From an uncultured Eubacteriales bacterium (GTDB taxonomy: Bacteria > Bacillota > Clostridia > Lachnospirales > Anaerotignaceae), in NCBI GenBank assembly GCA_934256695.1, contig CAKQPE010000101.1:1-7538 (forward strand): 7,538 bases of DNA, in the 5' to 3' direction. The translations under genes and the position numbers were made by a program. Positions within the stretch are counted from its first letter, which is position 1. Each line of letters starts with the position of its first letter. This document shows positions 5,671 through 7,538 of the stretch, piece after piece. The notes under the pieces are model-generated. The model made no database searches. It was not told the origin of the DNA and saw only the letters and a list, made by a program, of their open reading frames with translations.

Positions 5671-7323
5671 TTGAAGAAAATAGATGACGTTATAGTAATC
5701 GGTCATAAGAGTCCCGACACTGACTCTATATGCTCGGCTCTTGCATATGCTAATCTTAAAAATAAGATTAATGGCGGCGGCTATAAAGCAATGAGAGCCG
5801 GAGATGTAAATAAGGAAACAGAATATGTTCTTAACAGATTTAATGTTGAAGCACCTGAGTATATTGAGGACGTAAGAACAAGAGTATGTGATATTGAGCT
5901 TAAAGAAGTAGGCGGTGTAAGCGGCGAAATTTCTATTAAAGAAGCATACCTTAAAATGAAAAAAGAAGAAGCTGTTACACTTGCGGTTACAAACAATGAC
6001 GGATATATCGAAGGTATAATATCTATCGGTGATATTGCTTCATCAGATATGGACGTTTATGACAATACAATAGTTTCTAAGGCAAATACTTCTTTCAAAA
6101 ATATTGTTGATACTCTTGATGGTAAAGTTGTAGCAGGCGATGTAAGCGGAAATTTCAGCAGCGGTAAAATATTTATCGGTGCAAATACACCTGATATGAT
6201 GGAAGAATACCTTTCCGAAGGCGACCTTGTTATTCTCGGCAACAGATTTGAGTCACAGTATTTTGCAATAGAAAAGGGTGTAAGATGTATTGTTCTCGGC
6301 TCAAACAGCACAGTTTCTCCTATTATTAAGAGACGTGCGGAAGAAAAGGGCTGTATAATAATTACTTGTCCTTATGATTCATTTACAATAGCAAGACTTA
6401 TTGACCAGAGTATGCCTGTTAAATACTTTATGTCAACAAAAGATATTCTTACATTCAGCATTGATGATTTTACAAATGACGTAAAAGAAACAATGGCTAA
6501 AAACAGACACAGATATTTCCCTGTTATAGATGAAAACGGAAAATATATGGGACAGATTTCAAAGAGATCATTCCTTGATACAGACAAGAAGAAACTTATA
6601 CTTGTTGACCATAACGAAAGAAATCAGGCTGTAAACGGTCTTGACTTTGCTGAAATTACGGAAATAGTTGACCACCACCGTCTCGGCAATATCGAAACAG
6701 TAAACCCTGTATTCTTCAGAAACCAGCCTGTAGGCTGTACAGCAACAATCATCTATCAGATGTATAACGAAAACGGCGTTGAGGTAGAGCCTTCAATAGC
6801 AGGCCTTTTATGCTCGGCTATTATTTCCGATACACTTATGTTCCGTTCACCTACTTGCACACCTGTTGACAAAGAAGCAGCATTAAAGCTTGCTGAAATA
6901 GCGGGAATTAAAGTAGAAGAACACGCAGAGGAAATGTTCAAGGCAGCAAGTGACCTTGCTTCCAAGACACCGGAAGAAATATTCTACTCAGACTTTAAAA
7001 AGTTTAATGCGGCAGGCGTTGATTTTGGCGTAGGACAGATTACATCAATGAACAGCAGTGACCTTGAAAGCATTAAGCCTGAAATAAGCGGATTTATGGA
7101 AGAACTTCTTGCCAAAGGCGGTGTGGATATGCTTATATTCATGCTTACAAACATTATTGATGAGTCAACAATACTTCTTTTCAAGGGTGCAAGAGCGAAA
7201 GAAGTTATTCAGGCAGCTACAAATGCTGTATCAGAAGACGGCGAGACAGTATTTGCACCTGGTATGGTTTCAAGAAAGAAACAGCTTATACCACAGGTAC
7301 TTGCAGCTTTAAACAACTTATAA
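5671..7323 (+). CDS. ppaC: Manganese-dependent inorganic pyrophosphatase with CBS-DRTGG-CBS insert
   Basis: This family II (DHH) pyrophosphatase hydrolyses PPi to two phosphates in the cytoplasm, pulling biosynthetic reactions forward. Expected Mn/Co ligands are all present: H12, D16 and D18 (GHKSPDTDS), D313 (VDHN), H335 in DHH (334-336), and D387 (SDT). The DHHA2 domain (about 420-550) carries SRKKQ (534-538) for substrate binding. Between the N-terminal part (about 1-65) and D313 lies a regulatory insert: CBS1 (about 70-128), DRTGG (about 140-248) and CBS2 (about 250-305). This explains 550 residues against about 310 for the plain enzyme. In characterised relatives such as the C. perfringens enzyme the CBS pair binds adenine nucleotides (AMP/ADP inhibit) and the DRTGG form responds to diadenosine polyphosphates. 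The same control is inferred here. The start is TTG, supported by AAAAGGGG (5655-5662) eight bases upstream, and the first residues KKIDDVIVIGHK already form strand one; no in-frame ATG fits. Its own terminator follows. Confidence 0.97.
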   Translation: MKKIDDVIVIGHKSPDTDSICSALAYANLKNKINGGGYKAMRAGDVNKETEYVLNRFNVEAPEYIEDVRTRVCDIELKEVGGVSGEISIKEAYLKMKKEEAVTLAVTNNDGYIEGIISIGDIASSDMDVYDNTIVSKANTSFKNIVDTLDGKVVAGDVSGNFSSGKIFIGANTPDMMEEYLSEGDLVILGNRFESQYFAIEKGVRCIVLGSNSTVSPIIKRRAEEKGCIIITCPYDSFTIARLIDQSMPVKYFMSTKDILTFSIDDFTNDVKETMAKNRHRYFPVIDENGKYMGQISKRSFLDTDKKKLILVDHNERNQAVNGLDFAEITEIVDHHRLGNIETVNPVFFRNQPVGCTATIIYQMYNENGVEVEPSIAGLLCSAIISDTLMFRSPTCTPVDKEAALKLAEIAGIKVEEHAEEMFKAASDLASKTPEEIFYSDFKKFNAAGVDFGVGQITSMNSSDLESIKPEISGFMEELLAKGGVDMLIFMLTNIIDESTILLFKGARAKEVIQAATNAVSEDGETVFAPGMVSRKKQLIPQVLAALNNL

Positions 7324-7347
7324 TTTAAATCATATTAACTTTTAATG

Positions 7348-7385
7348 AAAAAGCCTTTAAAACATTTTTGTTTTAGGGGCTTTTT
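7348..7385 (+). terminator. Rho-independent terminator of ppaC
   Basis: A 17-bp stem runs from AAAAAGCC (7348-7355) to GGCTTTTT (7378-7385). It has two G-U pairs in the middle and a TTTT loop (7365-7368), and its right arm ends in five T residues. It begins 24 bases after the ppaC stop codon, so ppaC is the last gene of its unit. Confidence 0.9.
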
Positions 7386-7417
7386 GTGTGTGAATAATGT
7401 TTAAAATACGTAAATAT

Positions 7418-7538
7418 AAATTTATCGGACTGAAAGACCTTGGGGTTTCACCCCAAACCCTGAAAATTTTTTGAAAAAAATTTAGTAAAACTTTTGATAA
7501 AATGCAATTTCATTGCATTTTTTGTAAATCCATTTGCG
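7418..7538 (+). repeat. Dispersed intergenic hairpin repeat, right copy
   Basis: It begins with aaatttatcggactga (7418-7433), the inverted partner of 28-43. Next come a hairpin TTGGGG-TTTCA-CCCCAA (7440-7456), the tail ACCCTG, and a T/A-rich near-palindrome (about 7464-7483). Then comes the block AGTAAAACTTTTGATAAA (7484-7501), which differs by one base from 5484-5501, and a last hairpin. The element probably runs to or past the window end. Apart from these units I see no gene between 7386 and 7538. Confidence 0.5.
7499..7523 (+). terminator. AT-rich terminator-like hairpin at the right end
   Basis: AAAATGCAAT (7499-7508) and ATTGCATTTT (7512-7521) form a perfect 10-bp stem with a three-base loop, continuing into a T-run to 7523. 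The stem has few G-C pairs and lies more than 100 bases beyond the real ppaC terminator, so it is more likely part of the repeat, or a terminator for a gene coming from the right, than a functional end of ppaC. Confidence 0.4.

Noticed and set aside
430..7323. A single purL-gap-ppaC operon or new multi-gene system
   Set aside because: Strong terminators follow gap and ppaC, and separate promoter candidates precede purL and ppaC. The genes are ordinary housekeeping functions that happen to be adjacent.

Overview
The window is AT-rich, low-GC bacterial chromosome with every gene on the + strand. Content and style point to an anaerobic member of the Bacillota, class Clostridia (Lachnospiraceae-like). 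The signs are a long single-chain PurL of the Gram-positive type, a CBS-DRTGG manganese pyrophosphatase of the Clostridium perfringens type, strong AGGAGG-like ribosome binding sites, one TTG start, and many hairpin-bearing intergenic repeats. I cannot name a species.

Layout. 1-429: non-coding, very AT-rich. It holds the end of a dispersed hairpin repeat (1-43), a near-palindromic promoter-like element (171-190), a good sigma-A promoter (250-278) and a possibly structured leader of about 145 nt. 430-4197: purL, FGAM synthase with fused glutaminase. 4268-4366: a short ORF with an excellent ribosome binding site, encoding a 32-residue single-helix membrane protein. 4472-5479: gap, NAD-type glyceraldehyde-3-phosphate dehydrogenase, closed by a strong terminator (5499-5528). 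5530-5670: a second hairpin repeat and a probable promoter. 5671-7323: ppaC, a nucleotide-regulated family II pyrophosphatase, closed by a strong terminator (7348-7385). 7386-7538: another copy of the dispersed repeat, inverted relative to the one at the left end.

The three large genes are core metabolism: de novo purine synthesis, lower glycolysis and pyrophosphate removal. Each looks like its own transcription unit, apart from a possible purL-small ORF-gap read-through because no terminator is visible after purL. A loose functional link exists: PurL uses ATP, GAPDH feeds ATP synthesis, and CBS-type pyrophosphatases are controlled by adenine nucleotides. Nothing in the sequence shows that they form a dedicated system.

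I see no mobile element genes, CRISPR array, tRNA, rRNA or defence system. The least ordinary items are the 32-aa membrane protein, the purL leader and the family of hairpin repeats at the transcription-unit boundaries.
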